Shown in pieces: positions 33,025-41,802 of a stretch of DNA of 64,000 bases. The stretch comes from Cladopsammia gracilis (lineage: Eukaryota > Cnidaria > Anthozoa > Scleractinia > Dendrophylliidae). Below the pieces are notes generated by a model. That model searched no databases. It was not told the origin of the DNA and saw nothing but the letters and a program-made list of their open reading frames with translations. Position numbers and translations under genes: made by a program. The DNA lies in contig JAJGOT010001142.1 in assembly GCA_022457155.1 (NCBI GenBank), positions 1 to 64,000 of the forward strand. The letters run 5' to 3'. Position 1 is the stretch's first letter. Each line of letters starts with the position of its first letter.

Positions 33025-33740
33025 AGAGGCACTCCAAGGTGGACTTTCATGTCGTGGTGTCGAGTAATGTAATTAATAGTCCTTTTGCTGTCACTGTCGT
33101 TTTTATTGTTAATTTTGTTATTGCCAAAACATTACCTTTTAACTACCTTTGGAACGTTTATGAACATATTAAATAAATACAAGTTGAAATGATAACTGTC
33201 TGGGTGTTCTTTCATTATGCGGTATAAATCTAAACTACAAACCTTGAAACAGTGTTCTACATTTGCATTTGGACCAAAACAGAATGCTCCCATGGGTGTT
33301 ATGTACAGAAGGTAGATACGCATATATTTATTTTAGTCAATACATCTACTGAGATTAACACATCACAAATTAGGAATCGAATGGCCCTCCTTAAACTTAT
33401 AACATGAAATCGATCAAAAAAACCCTTTTAAACCAATCACTTACTAGAGAAAATTAGAAAAGATTTATTAGGATGTCAAAGTTGTTGATAGAAGAGACAA
33501 TGAACCTACAACTTTTTAATGTACAGAAGAAAACATTAGAAGAAAGCAAACACGCATACAAAACTATCGTATTTATAACCATCACGTCATACTTTATTGA
33601 CTGGGCAAGCTTAAACAGGCCTTCTAACCCTATTGTTTACCACGATGTCATTTTCCCGCTTAAATTGCTTAATATATGCGGACCCGCTTGATCCACATGA
33701 TCCACATGATCCACATGATCTACCGGTTGCAGAAGCCTCA
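33025..33740. other. 3' flank, non-coding
   Basis: AATAAA-type strings near 33173 may be the polyadenylation signal of the upstream gene. Near 33690-33722 ATCCACATG is repeated in tandem about four times. Nothing else recognised. Confidence 0.4.
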
Positions 33741-33749
33741 TTCTGTATA

Positions 33750-34489
33750 CTACTTGCTTGTTGTGACAAGTTTGAGTTTGTTTAGCATGCTGCGTTTGCC
33801 ATCGGGGCTTTGCAGATGTTTGATTGTCACATGTTTTAATTGTTTGGCATGCTGTGTTTGCCATCGGGGCTTTGCAGATGTTTGTTGTGACAATTAAAGT
33901 TTTGAGTTTGTTTAGCATGCTGCGTGTGCCATCGGGGCTTTGCAGATGTTTTGTTTGTCACATGCTTTAACTGTTTGGCATGCTGTGTTTGCCATCGGGA
34001 CTTTGCAGATGCTTGTTGTGACAAGTTTGAGTTTGTTTAGCATGCTGCGTTTGCCATCCGGGCTTTGCAGATATTTGTTGTGACAAGTTTGAGTTTATTT
34101 GGCATACTGGTTTGCCTTCGGGGCTTTGCAGACGCTTGTTGTGACAAGTTTGAGCTTGTTTAGTATGCTGCCTTTGCCATCGGGGTTTTGCAGATGCTTT
34201 TTTGTCACATTTGTTATTATTTAGCATGCTGCGTTTGCCATTGGGGCTTTGCAGATGTTTGTTTGTCACATGTTTTCATTGTTTGACATGCTGTGTTTGC
34301 AATCGGGGCTTTGCAGATGCTTGTTGTGACAAGTTTGAGTTTGTTTAGTCTGCTGCGTTTGCCATCGGGGCTTTGCAGATGTTTGTTGTGACAATTAAAG
34401 TTTTGTGTTTGTTTAGCATGCTGCGTTTGCCATCGGGGCTTTGCAGATGTTTGTTTGTCACATGTTTTAATTGTTTGGCATGCTGTGTT
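33750..34489. repeat. 62-64 bp tandem repeat array, left part
   Basis: Eleven copies of a unit with core TTTGCCATCGGGGCTTTGCA, followed by either TGTTGTGACAAGTTTG or TTTGTCACATGTTTT variants. The array continues on the far side of Polinton 2, which is inserted in it. Confidence 0.9.
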
Positions 34490-34790
34490 AGTAGTTATAG
34501 GGGAGGCAGTCAAATACCGTTTTCAGACCCCTAAATAAGCCGCCAAACGCCCGAGTTACCGACCCCCAAGGACTCATTACATTCGTCCTTGGGGCCGGTA
34601 ACTCGGGCGTTTGGCGGCTTATTTAGGGGGTTGAAAAACAGTATTTGACGTGCCTCCCCTATAACTACTCTACGTGCCCCTCCCTCAAACCCTGTGAGGG
34701 GGGGGGGGGGGGCAAATGCGTTTTTACCGAGCCCGCCCGCAACGGCAAGCGAGATATAACCAATTGGAGAAATCTAAAACCATTGTATAA
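34490..34790. repeat. left terminal inverted repeat with 180 bp palindrome
   Basis: 34490-34669 is itself a near-perfect palindrome (AGTAGTTATAGGGG...CCCCTATAACTACT, centred near 34575). The inner part up to the first gene promoter (GAGGG, CCGAGCCCGCCCGC, CAATTGGAGAAATCTAAAAC) matches the right end inverted. A (G)n run of about 16 lies at 34697-34712. Confidence 0.9.
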
Positions 34791-34798
34791 ACGTGACC

Positions 34799-35242
34799 AT
34801 GGCATTCAACGAACCAATGACTGCCGTTGCGTTTTTGAAAATGAGGGGCATTGAGTTGAAAGAAAGCGATGACTTATATGCGAAGAACAAAGGGACGCTC
34901 GAATACAGCCCTTGCAGACATTGCGTCTTAAACTTCACACAAGGCCATTCGCTTGTTGAGCATCAAAAATACGCTTGTAAGAAGCTGCGAACAGAACCAC
35001 GGCCGAAAGAGATTTGTCTCGGCTGCAATCGAAGATTGTCTAGACGAACGGTTTCCATACACTTCAGAAATGGTTGCCCGTCTTTGAAACGGCGTTTTCC
35101 CTCACGTTATGTTCATGACGGGTGTAATTATCCAATATTTCTAATAGTTCATAGTGATGGCTGCGAATGGCTTGTACCTGAGAAAGATCTTTATTATTAT
35201 TTAGAAACTTATGACATAGTTTCTGTTAGCAAGGCAGTTTAA
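34799..35242 (+). CDS. zinc-finger protein at left end of Polinton 2
   Basis: 147 residues from ATG 34799 (an in-frame GTG at 34793 is less likely). Two zinc-binding segments are visible: CRHCVLNFTQGHSLVEHQKYAC and CLGCNRRLSRRTVSIHFRNGC. The promoter TTGTATAAAC, part of the terminal repeat, sits 8 bp before the ATG; the PolB gene at the opposite end uses the same repeat-borne promoter. No stops. It is likely a nucleic-acid-binding or regulatory protein expressed with replication genes; exact function unknown. Confidence 0.55.
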   Translation: MAFNEPMTAVAFLKMRGIELKESDDLYAKNKGTLEYSPCRHCVLNFTQGHSLVEHQKYACKKLRTEPRPKEICLGCNRRLSRRTVSIHFRNGCPSLKRRFPSRYVHDGCNYPIFLIVHSDGCEWLVPEKDLYYYLETYDIVSVSKAV

Positions 35243-35307
35243 CACCTCTTGTGTGAACTGAGGTCGGTGTTGTCAATTGAATAACTGTATACCCCTTTGT
35301 ATACACG

Positions 35308-35738
35308 ATGCCCATGCTATGCTTTGCAAGCCAACTGAAGGCAAGTAACTCAAAAATCCCCTGCCCTGGCTGCCAGCGAATGGTTTGCGTGTCAACGTTT
35401 TATAGACAAATGAATAAGGGTTGCCCGATTTTTAGAAGAAACCTTCGAGTTTTTCACGCGCCTGAGGTGGTTTTACCACCACCACCACCGCCGGTGGTTG
35501 TTCGAGACGTGTTTGCAAACTCAAATGTTTGTCAGCATGAGCTGAATGCATGACTTGACGAGCAAGAGCAAGAACAAAAACCATCTATAAGCCTGAATGA
35601 TCTTGATCCTTTACACAGGATCCGTAATGCAAGCTTTGTTGCGGCTTTCATCGAAGGCAAGACACCGCTCACAACGTTTCGAACAGAGTTGCTCGGGTTT
35701 TACCAATTGAAGAAACACTTACCCTTCGTATATCAATG
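35308..35738 (+). pseudogene. second zinc-finger protein, one in-frame stop
   Basis: 143 codons from ATG 35308 to TGA 35736-35738, with TGA at 35551-35553 inside. The N-terminal CPGCQRMVCVSTFYRQMNKGC resembles the second finger of the gene before it; a poly-proline stretch (LPPPPPP) and a glutamine/glutamate run follow. The C-terminal part after the stop has protein-like sequence (FVAAFIEGKTPLTTFRTELLGFYQ). TTTGTATACACG precedes the start. Its end overlaps the YqaJ start by a few bases. Function unknown. Confidence 0.5.
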
Positions 35739-36908
35739 ATGGCGACAACACAAATGTTCTTGACCTTTCTCAAATCGAGGAACACTGGTCTGAAACAAAA
35801 GAGCGCCGACTGGGTGAGAGCCAGACAAAACACCATTGGCGCGGCAGAGATCGCAGCCTTGACAGGAGTTTCACCATTTGAAACACCAAAGAGCTTGCTT
35901 ATGAAGAAAATACAACCGGCAGATATGCTCAACAATACAGCCTGTACCTGGGGCAATCTGTTCGAGCCGCTTGCACGTAAGTACTTTGAGCAGAAGCACT
36001 CTGTTAGAGTTTTTGCCCATAGCATATCTCTTAATCTAGCAAGCGAGCACCCACTTTATCGAAAGGTTACATGCAGTCCTGACGGATATTATCTAGATAA
36101 AGAAAACAATTTAATTCTTTTGGAGTTCAAGCGTCCTTTCAAGCGGAAAATAGCTGTGTCTTGAGTTCCTCGTTATTATGCAACCCAGATACAAACTGGT
36201 CTTGCTTTTAGCGGGGCTATGGTCAACAAAGGTCTTTTTGTTGATTCTTACTTCAGAATGTGCTCTTTACAACAGATAGAGCCAAGTTTGAATCATAATA
36301 ATCTTCTAAACGGCGGAAACATATACAATACAAAAGGTTACACAACGCTCGCATGGGGCATCTGTTATTTGTTTTCAAAACAAAAACTAACACGCAATCA
36401 AAAACAACTGATCGACATCGGTGCTCTTAATCAAACTCAGTCGTTTGAGGAAATAATGGCTTCCATAGCAGAGAAAGACCTATGGTGCTCTTACGGCGCG
36501 GTCAGAATATCGTTTAGCACAGAGTACGAAGACGAGGAGTTTTTGCGGTACATCAGAATGCAAAAGGCTTTCCTTGCTCCAGAAGAGGGCCCGAGGCCTG
36601 TGGCAGTATTTGTATGGAAGCTATTGGATGTTACAGAACGCCAAATTGTCAAGCAAGCTGGTTTCTTAGACAGCATTCAAATGAAGGTAGAGCGCTTTCA
36701 CGAGAACTTGGCAAGCCTTCGGAAAAAAATAGTCGATCACTCTGAAGGCCCTCGATCGATAGCCAAGTTCAGCCAGGCAAGATCAAGGAGTGACAAAACA
36801 AAGACCAGCGATGAAGATCAAGTGGAGGCATTTCTTATGAATAAGTTGGAGCAATCTCTGCAGTCTGAATTGCTGCCTGCCAATACGGTTCGTATTTTAG
36901 ACACATAG
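35736..36908 (+). pseudogene. YqaJ-type viral recombinase/exonuclease, one in-frame stop
   Basis: 391 codons with TGA at 36162-36164. YqaJ/lambda-exonuclease signatures: WVRARQNTIGAAEIAALTGVSPFETP, TWGNLFEPLARKYFE, CSPDGYY (Asp) and LLEFKRPFKR (Glu-x-Lys). Sequence after the stop continues the family with YYATQIQTGLAFSG. Such 5'-3' exonucleases process DNA ends for single-strand annealing recombination. Its place beside terminal repeats suggests a role in end processing. CGTATATCA precedes the ATG. Confidence 0.7.
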
Positions 36909-37591
36909 ATTGCCTTGGAAGCCCTTTGTAAGATAAAATTTTCTGTTTTCTTGGTCCATCCGGTAAAATTAGGGCCAAGATTTTATGAATTACGAAATTA
37001 TAAGAAGTGTTGTTCGGTTGATAAGCTTTCACGCTTGTGTAAACATGGTTAGTTTGTTTAATTTCGTCATCAGTTAATCTCGGATGGGGATGATTTATTT
37101 CCGAATAGCTGATTAAGCCGATATTTGAAATTATGATTTGTTGTGCCCAGACCTTTCACTTTCATATTTCCGCCGTTGTAAAGGTCTACACGAGAAAAGG
37201 CAGCGCCGTATATTAGTTCAATGCGGCCGCATTTACTGCAGACAAGTTCTGTGGATTCAAACATGAGTGTAAAAGATCCACCACAGCTTTGACACGATTT
37301 TATATTTTTGTTTGTGCTGTTTTGAATGAAAACAAACCTGTTTTCTCGGTACCGCCGGATTTGTTCTTGACTAGCGGTCAAAGAAAGAGATTCAAAGATT
37401 CTTTGGAGCTTCTCTTGTAGTTGTGAGCGGTGAAACTCAGGTATATAGTCACTGCCATAGAAGCCTCGCAGACAGATGTGTTTGTGTTTTAGATCCAAGA
37501 GAGCTAGTTGAGGGTTGTATTTATTCTTTTCATCCATATAGCTGACGATATACATTTGCTCGTTGAAGCGTTCATAAAGTTCAGCCATCAT
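36905..37591 (-). pseudogene. zinc-ribbon protein, possibly VLTF3-like late transcription factor
   Basis: Starts at 37591 behind GCTAATATAAGC. The N-terminal 100 residues are unassigned; a zinc ribbon follows (CQSCGGSF...CSKCGRI). The reading goes to TNHNFKYRLNQLFG and, after a one-base shift near 37075, continues LTDDEIKQTNHVYTSV...FVIHKILALILPDG. A zinc ribbon, then an NH-x-F block, then a helical C-terminus recalls poxvirus-type VLTF3, but the match is by eye. The 3' end converges on and slightly overlaps the YqaJ gene. Confidence 0.45.
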
Positions 37592-37689
37592 GCTTATATT
37601 AGCAAATCACAAATGTTCAATTGGTCAAGCATCATTTGCGCATGCGTAGTTCTTTATGAGTTACCACATGTGAAAGCACGACAGCTTTG

Positions 37690-37702
37690 ACGTATATAAA
37701 AG
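37690..37702 (+). promoter_or_regulatory. TATA box before GC-rich non-coding unit
   Basis: CGTATATAAAAGACC, pointing right, followed about 45 bp later by the GC-rich unit at 37741. The target transcript is unknown. Confidence 0.4.
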
Positions 37703-37740
37703 ACCTTTTCGCCCCATATATTATATTAAGTCTGTAATTC

Positions 37741-38020
37741 GGTATAGCTCAGGGGGGTATGGTTGGCCACCATTGAACCCCGTTTACGGCTAATGCGATG
37801 TCAGACCAGGGGTAGTGGGGTTGTCGCGTCAGTTGATGACCCCCTGGTGAACCAGCCCCGGCCCAACTGATAACAGGGGGGTGCTCAACCAGAGATCTCC
37901 TAGGAGAACTCGCCCTCGCTCCCAGAGGTGAAATGGGAAACAACTCCCTTGTCAGCAGTGAGGCGAAAGTCCTAGTCTAGGCTAGGCGAAACAGCCACGA
38001 GCACCCCCGACTAGGGTTTT
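37741..38020 (+). ncRNA. GC-rich structured non-coding unit, SINE-like
   Basis: A 280 bp stretch without ORFs, clearly richer in G+C than its neighbours. It begins GGTATAGCTCAGGGG, which fits a pol III A box (TRGCNNAGNGG). It contains many short self-complementary segments (for example GAGATCTCCTAGGAGA) and two GGCGAAA boxes near 37960 and 37985. It could be a tRNA-derived SINE inserted in Polinton 2, or an element-encoded structured RNA. No B box was clearly identified. Confidence 0.4.
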
Positions 38021-38034
38021 GTTCCTTTTCGTTG

Positions 38035-38125
38035 TGTCACGCAATGTCACCAGTGACAGTCACGCACAATGTCACGTCACGTGTCACGCCGTGTCACGCG
38101 ATTGCTTTCTTTTGTTATATAAAGC
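38035..38125 (+). promoter_or_regulatory. phased TGTCAC array and TATA box
   Basis: TGTCAC starts at 38035, 38045, 38070, 38082 and 38092, with GTGACA/GTCACG variants between, so sites recur about every 10-12 bp. A TATATAAAG box follows at about 38117. Rightward, GCAGCG/GTAAGA near 38165-38172 looks like a splice donor, so a spliced leader transcript is possible. Confidence 0.5.
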
Positions 38126-38231
38126 GAGAAACCCGAGTTTACTCTTTCAAATCTGACTTGGACGCAGCGGTAAGACGATTGATCTTTTTTTGAAACTTTT
38201 CTTTGACTTCTTTGCGAAGCTCGCCTCTGAG

Positions 38232-38798
38232 TTATTCAAGATCTGGCGTTTGAGTTTGCTTGTTTACTTTGGTGGCCTTTGTTTCACCAGAGCGGTTTGC
38301 GTTCTTTAGTTCGTGATACTTTTCAACCTCACGGAGGACGATTGTAAACTCTGAATCGCTGACCCTCTTGTCAGTTAGAGCCTTTAAAACCAGCTCACTG
38401 ACAGAGTTTCGCTTTGCAAGGGCGAGTGTGTATATTTTCTCATGTTTCGTGATCTTTTTCTCGAGCCGCTTGCTGAACACAGTGAGGCTGGCCGATTAAA
38501 ATACCTGTAACAGCAGCAACACTGGCAAGAGCAGGGCTGGCGATGAGCCCAACTCCAGTCAAGGCTGTGGCGATGGTGGCTGAAGACAAGCCTTTAGAAA
38601 TTAAACCAAGACTTACTACTGTTCCGTGAATAATGGTGTGTGTTCGCTTGCCTATAGTGGTCAGCCTCTGATTCAAGCTCTTTCTGTAAGTCAGAGATTT
38701 TCTTGAGTCTGAAGTCTTCACCATTTTGCAAGACTGGATAAAGCGATTGAGTTTCCGCTGTTTTCAGGAGCCGATAGCAACACGTTAGCCGAGCTCAT
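38232..38798 (-). pseudogene. Polinton 2 membrane-segment protein, multiple frameshifts
   Basis: The start is placed at 38798 because TATATATATA lies 8 bp upstream, as in other genes of the element. Pieces: MSSANVLLSAPENSG; a segment with KKISDLQKELESEADHYR in another frame; the hydrophobic TVVSLGLISKGLSSATIATA...LIASPALASVAAVTGILIG; then FSKRLEKKITKHEKIYTLAL...SDSEFTIVLREVEKYHELK ending at 38232. Frameshifts fall near 38720, 38645 and 38475. The end resembles a conserved cnidarian Polinton protein as remembered; function unknown, virion membrane role inferred. Confidence 0.5.
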
Positions 38799-38816
38799 GG
38801 TTTGTATATATATATT

Positions 38817-39490
38817 TTAATTTATTTCTACTTCAAACTCTAGAGGCATGTTATTGAAGTCAAAAAGGTCATTGTTCTTATCCCTCACAGACAGAGTTAT
38901 GCTGTTCACATAATCGCCAGAGGAGGTGTCACGCAAGATGTTCTGCTGTGTTGATTCATAACAAACCTTTTGAAAAGGCTTTCCGCTAAGATCAAATCTA
39001 GCCAAGACTGTCGAAGGCTTACCGTTGAACGGGTTCTGTTCTTTATCAACCAGATCGCAGTGGATAAAGTAAGTGCTTGGTGAGTCGAACTTTTTACTGG
39101 TTATATGTGGAGGCGTTTGTGGGTCCTTGCCAAACAATAATCTGATATTATTGGAAAGACCTATTACATATTCGCCCCCTGGGTTCAAAATCGCCATAGC
39201 ACCAAGAGGTGAATACGATTCCGTTTTAAGGTCTATAACCCGCTCTTCGTATTTGTCAACTATCGTTTTTGCTAAACTACTAGGAGTGTAAAAAGTAGGC
39301 TCGATGTTGATTATAGTTGGTTGGGCCTCCGAGCCTGATATTTAACAGAGATTTGTCCTCTTTGTTTCAAATTATGCCACGAATTGTAAAGTGAACAAGA
39401 GACGAGCCGGATGTAACTCGGTTTCGTAAGCGGGTGATCGAAGTAGATGGTGTGAGGCTTCGCAGGTGCGACGATTGTTAACACAACCAT
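38817..39490 (-). pseudogene. Polinton 2 structural-type protein, possibly minor capsid
   Basis: Starts at 39490 (MVVLTIVAPAKPHT) behind TATATATACACA, shares its promoter with the plus-strand gene at 39522. SYIRLVSCSLYNSWHNLKQRG and, after a shift near 39320-39340, SSLAKTIVDKYEERVIDL, then NPGGEYVIGLSNNIRLLFG, YFIHCDLVDKEQNPFNGKPS and a beta-rich end. The layout (short beta strands, LLxG block, C-terminal sandwich) recalls penton-like minor capsid proteins linked to Polintons, from memory. Its stop is 18 bp from the next gene's start. Confidence 0.45.
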
Positions 39491-39521
39491 TGTGTATATA
39501 TATAAATATATTTATATAATC
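39491..39521. promoter_or_regulatory. 31 bp divergent TA-rich promoter
   Basis: The whole interval between two divergent ATGs is TGTGTATATATATAAATA and similar. Both genes must share it, one TATA box each way, leaving leaders of fewer than 15 nt if transcription starts downstream of the box. Confidence 0.6.
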
Positions 39522-41802
39522 ATGTTTGGCAGACGCCCTGGTGGATTTAATCCTGGTTCAAATCTTGGTCTGGACATTGGCGGTCACGATTACGGGCCCC
39601 CGCCCCCGTTTTATAGCCCCCCTAATATCTACCAGCACCCAACAACACAACCCGCAGTAGATCCGCAACTGGCTTGGATGAGAACGCCAGAAGCCGCAAA
39701 ACTCTCTACAGCGGCCAAGGCTAAAGCAATCTCAGACTTCAAAAGGCGTTTTCTGCACGCTGATATGTCAAGATTCAAAACAGAAGTTTCTTTCGACGAA
39801 AAGCACAAAGCCACAGCAGTAGTGCTTTTCCCAGAGGGGCAAGGCTCATGGGCTATGCCCTCAGACATACCACACAAGAATTGGACTCAAGCCCTGAAAG
39901 ACGCCCTTGGCTTAGAGTATATTGGCGGTTTTCCCTATCAGTTGACGTTAAACCGAAACGCACAAAAGCCAATCCCTGCTGTTGATTTCTCCACCTCAAT
40001 CGACAAAGACATGATGATTGGATCAGTCTTGAACGTCGAAGAGCAAAAGATCTTGTCACGCCAACTGATTATTTCACAACGAAATACAGAAACATTTTCA
40101 GAGACACACAGATTACGTTCACAACCGCGAAATATGGGAGAAAGTGGCTCGGCGGTCCGCATATGAGCTTTTGGCCACAACAACCCTCCTTCTCAACTTC
40201 TTCAACTCTCCAACTGTGGTGTGCAACAACCGGCTGCGGGATCTCGCATGACCTTCTGTTTGATAAGAACTCTACTCTCTCCCTAACCCCGCAGCTCCGG
40301 TCATTTTACAGGTTTCACGTTTTTTTCACAACAAGACGAATCCTGTTCAAGCTGGATGGGGAACAGAGCGTGAGTGCTTTGCCAGACGACCCTACATTCA
40401 GCCAGAAAGACAACAAGTACAACATTGACGCATACAAGAGGATTTGCCAAGAATGGAGGCACTCCAAATTACCTGACAAATTTGTTTAAAAATACAAACA
40501 TTATCCATTCTTACAACCTGAGAAATTCATCAGAAAATTTGTTTGTGCCTAGATCAAACAGCGAAGCTGGCAAAAACAGCTATCAGTATAGAGGCTCTGT
40601 ACTTTGGAATAGCCTCTCCAGTAATGCTAAAACTCAGCCGAACGTTACAGCTTTTAAAAACATAATTAAATGATACATTTTGAGAATAAATTTTTAGTAC
40701 AAATAAAATTAACTTCGTGACCTTGTTTTTACATTATTACCTTAGTTAACTTATCAATTTTATTTCGTATTTTCTAATAAATTAGTAATTTATAGGCACG
40801 GCTCTCAGGAAGAGCATGTATGTATGAAAGGAGAAACCGTGGATAAATAAAGATTATGTATGTATGTAAGAGTTCGGTGTAGACCCCAGTTCTGACTTCC
40901 GTTTCACATAAGGCAAGAATCACGGTCTTGGCAATGTGTACATTTGGGTTACTGGCGATGGTCCCCTTTCTACTGATTATGACTATCCTGATCCCGATCT
41001 AGCCCTGTTTGATGATGAGCGTGTGACAAACAGAAAATACCCAAATTATCTCGCCAATGGCATATACTTCGTTCGCAACGACCAAGGCGCGGTTAGTCAG
41101 TTCGAGTACTTTGTACCAAATTACGCACAAGGGCTAACACAGCCAGGGCTCGCGCGTTTGAACCAATCAATCGAGGCCTTTGTGTACTGCATTCTGGGTG
41201 CACAAGCAAACACTCGCAGCAGCATTCTTGGGAGTGGAGGCCGGGCATTCGAAACGCAACGAGTATTCCTCGCACTCTTAGAGGACGCTATAAGACTAAA
41301 CGACATATCTAAGAGCGTACAGCATTATCAGCAGGCCATCGAAGAAACAAAAGTGTGGCTAAACTTTGAAGTTGCCCCTGGGAGCTGGCTGACGCCGTCA
41401 CGCATGGTTATCAAACAGAGAGCGTGGTGGGTACAATAACAATCTTATGCAGGCAACGCAAGGGATGAAGCTGGGCGTGAACAATGATGTCAATCTGGGC
41501 ACAAAAAAGCATCCTTGCGCTCCATGGCCGGTGGGCCGAGCAAGATAAATCCACCAAACAGCCACCCATCGAACCCGGTTCACAAACAGGCGACACAGGC
41601 ACAGGGCATCGGGGACAAGACTGCAAAACCAGCCACCAGTGCGCCAGCCCAAACCGCAACACCAGAACCAACGTCAAGCGTGCCTGCCCCAACACCATTG
41701 ACTCCTGCACAGCCAAAAGAGATTGAGCCGCACCACGTAAACAAGGCGCTCATTGCTGTGGGCGCGCTTGTTTTAGCAGGCTTAGTTGTCTGGGCGCGTT
41801 AA
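39522..41802 (+). pseudogene. large Polinton 2 protein with C-terminal membrane anchor, interrupted
   Basis: ATG 39522 chosen over an earlier in-frame codon because it follows the TATA box. The N-terminus is Gly/Pro-rich (MFGRRPGGFNPGSN, PPPPFYSPP). Blocks: ADMSRFKTEVSFDEKH, KNWTQALKDALGLEYIGGFPY, FSTSIDKDMM, LSRQLIISQRN; frameshift near 40085-40095; LWCATTGCGISHDLLF, FYRFHVFFTTRRILF; LINE tail 40441-40867; a stop near 40909; NHGLGNVYIWVTGDG; two more frameshifts near 41412 and 41505; a Pro/Thr/Ala-rich linker and a single membrane helix (ALIAVGALVLAGLVVW). Probably a membrane or virion protein; function unknown. Its stop overlaps the convergent gene's stop in GTTAAC. Confidence 0.5.
40441..40867 (+). 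mobile_element. 5'-truncated LINE tail with AAGAG target duplication
   Basis: Encodes a retrotransposon C-terminus (HSYNLRNSSENLFVPRSNS, YQYRGSVLWNSLSS, stop near 40672), a 3' UTR and a (TATG)n tail. AAGAG flanks both sides (40436-40440, 40868-40872). Confidence 0.8.

Noticed and set aside
33750..34489. CRISPR array
   Set aside because: Repeats are direct and 62-64 bp without unique spacers, in a eukaryotic context; it is a satellite.
33637..34513. Minus-strand ORFs with SAKPRWQTQHAKQTQ repeats
   Set aside because: They are translations of the 62-64 bp tandem repeat, not genes; frames change between units and no start context is present.
36491..36676. Minus-strand ORF within the YqaJ gene
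   Set aside because: Shadow frame of a gene with recognised motifs.
37741..37815. tRNA gene at the A-box-like sequence
   Set aside because: No anticodon arm or GGTTCGA B box could be placed; better described as SINE-like or structured RNA.
37749..37943. Minus-strand ORF of 64 residues in the GC-rich unit
   Set aside because: High G+C makes long chance frames likely and composition is not protein-like.
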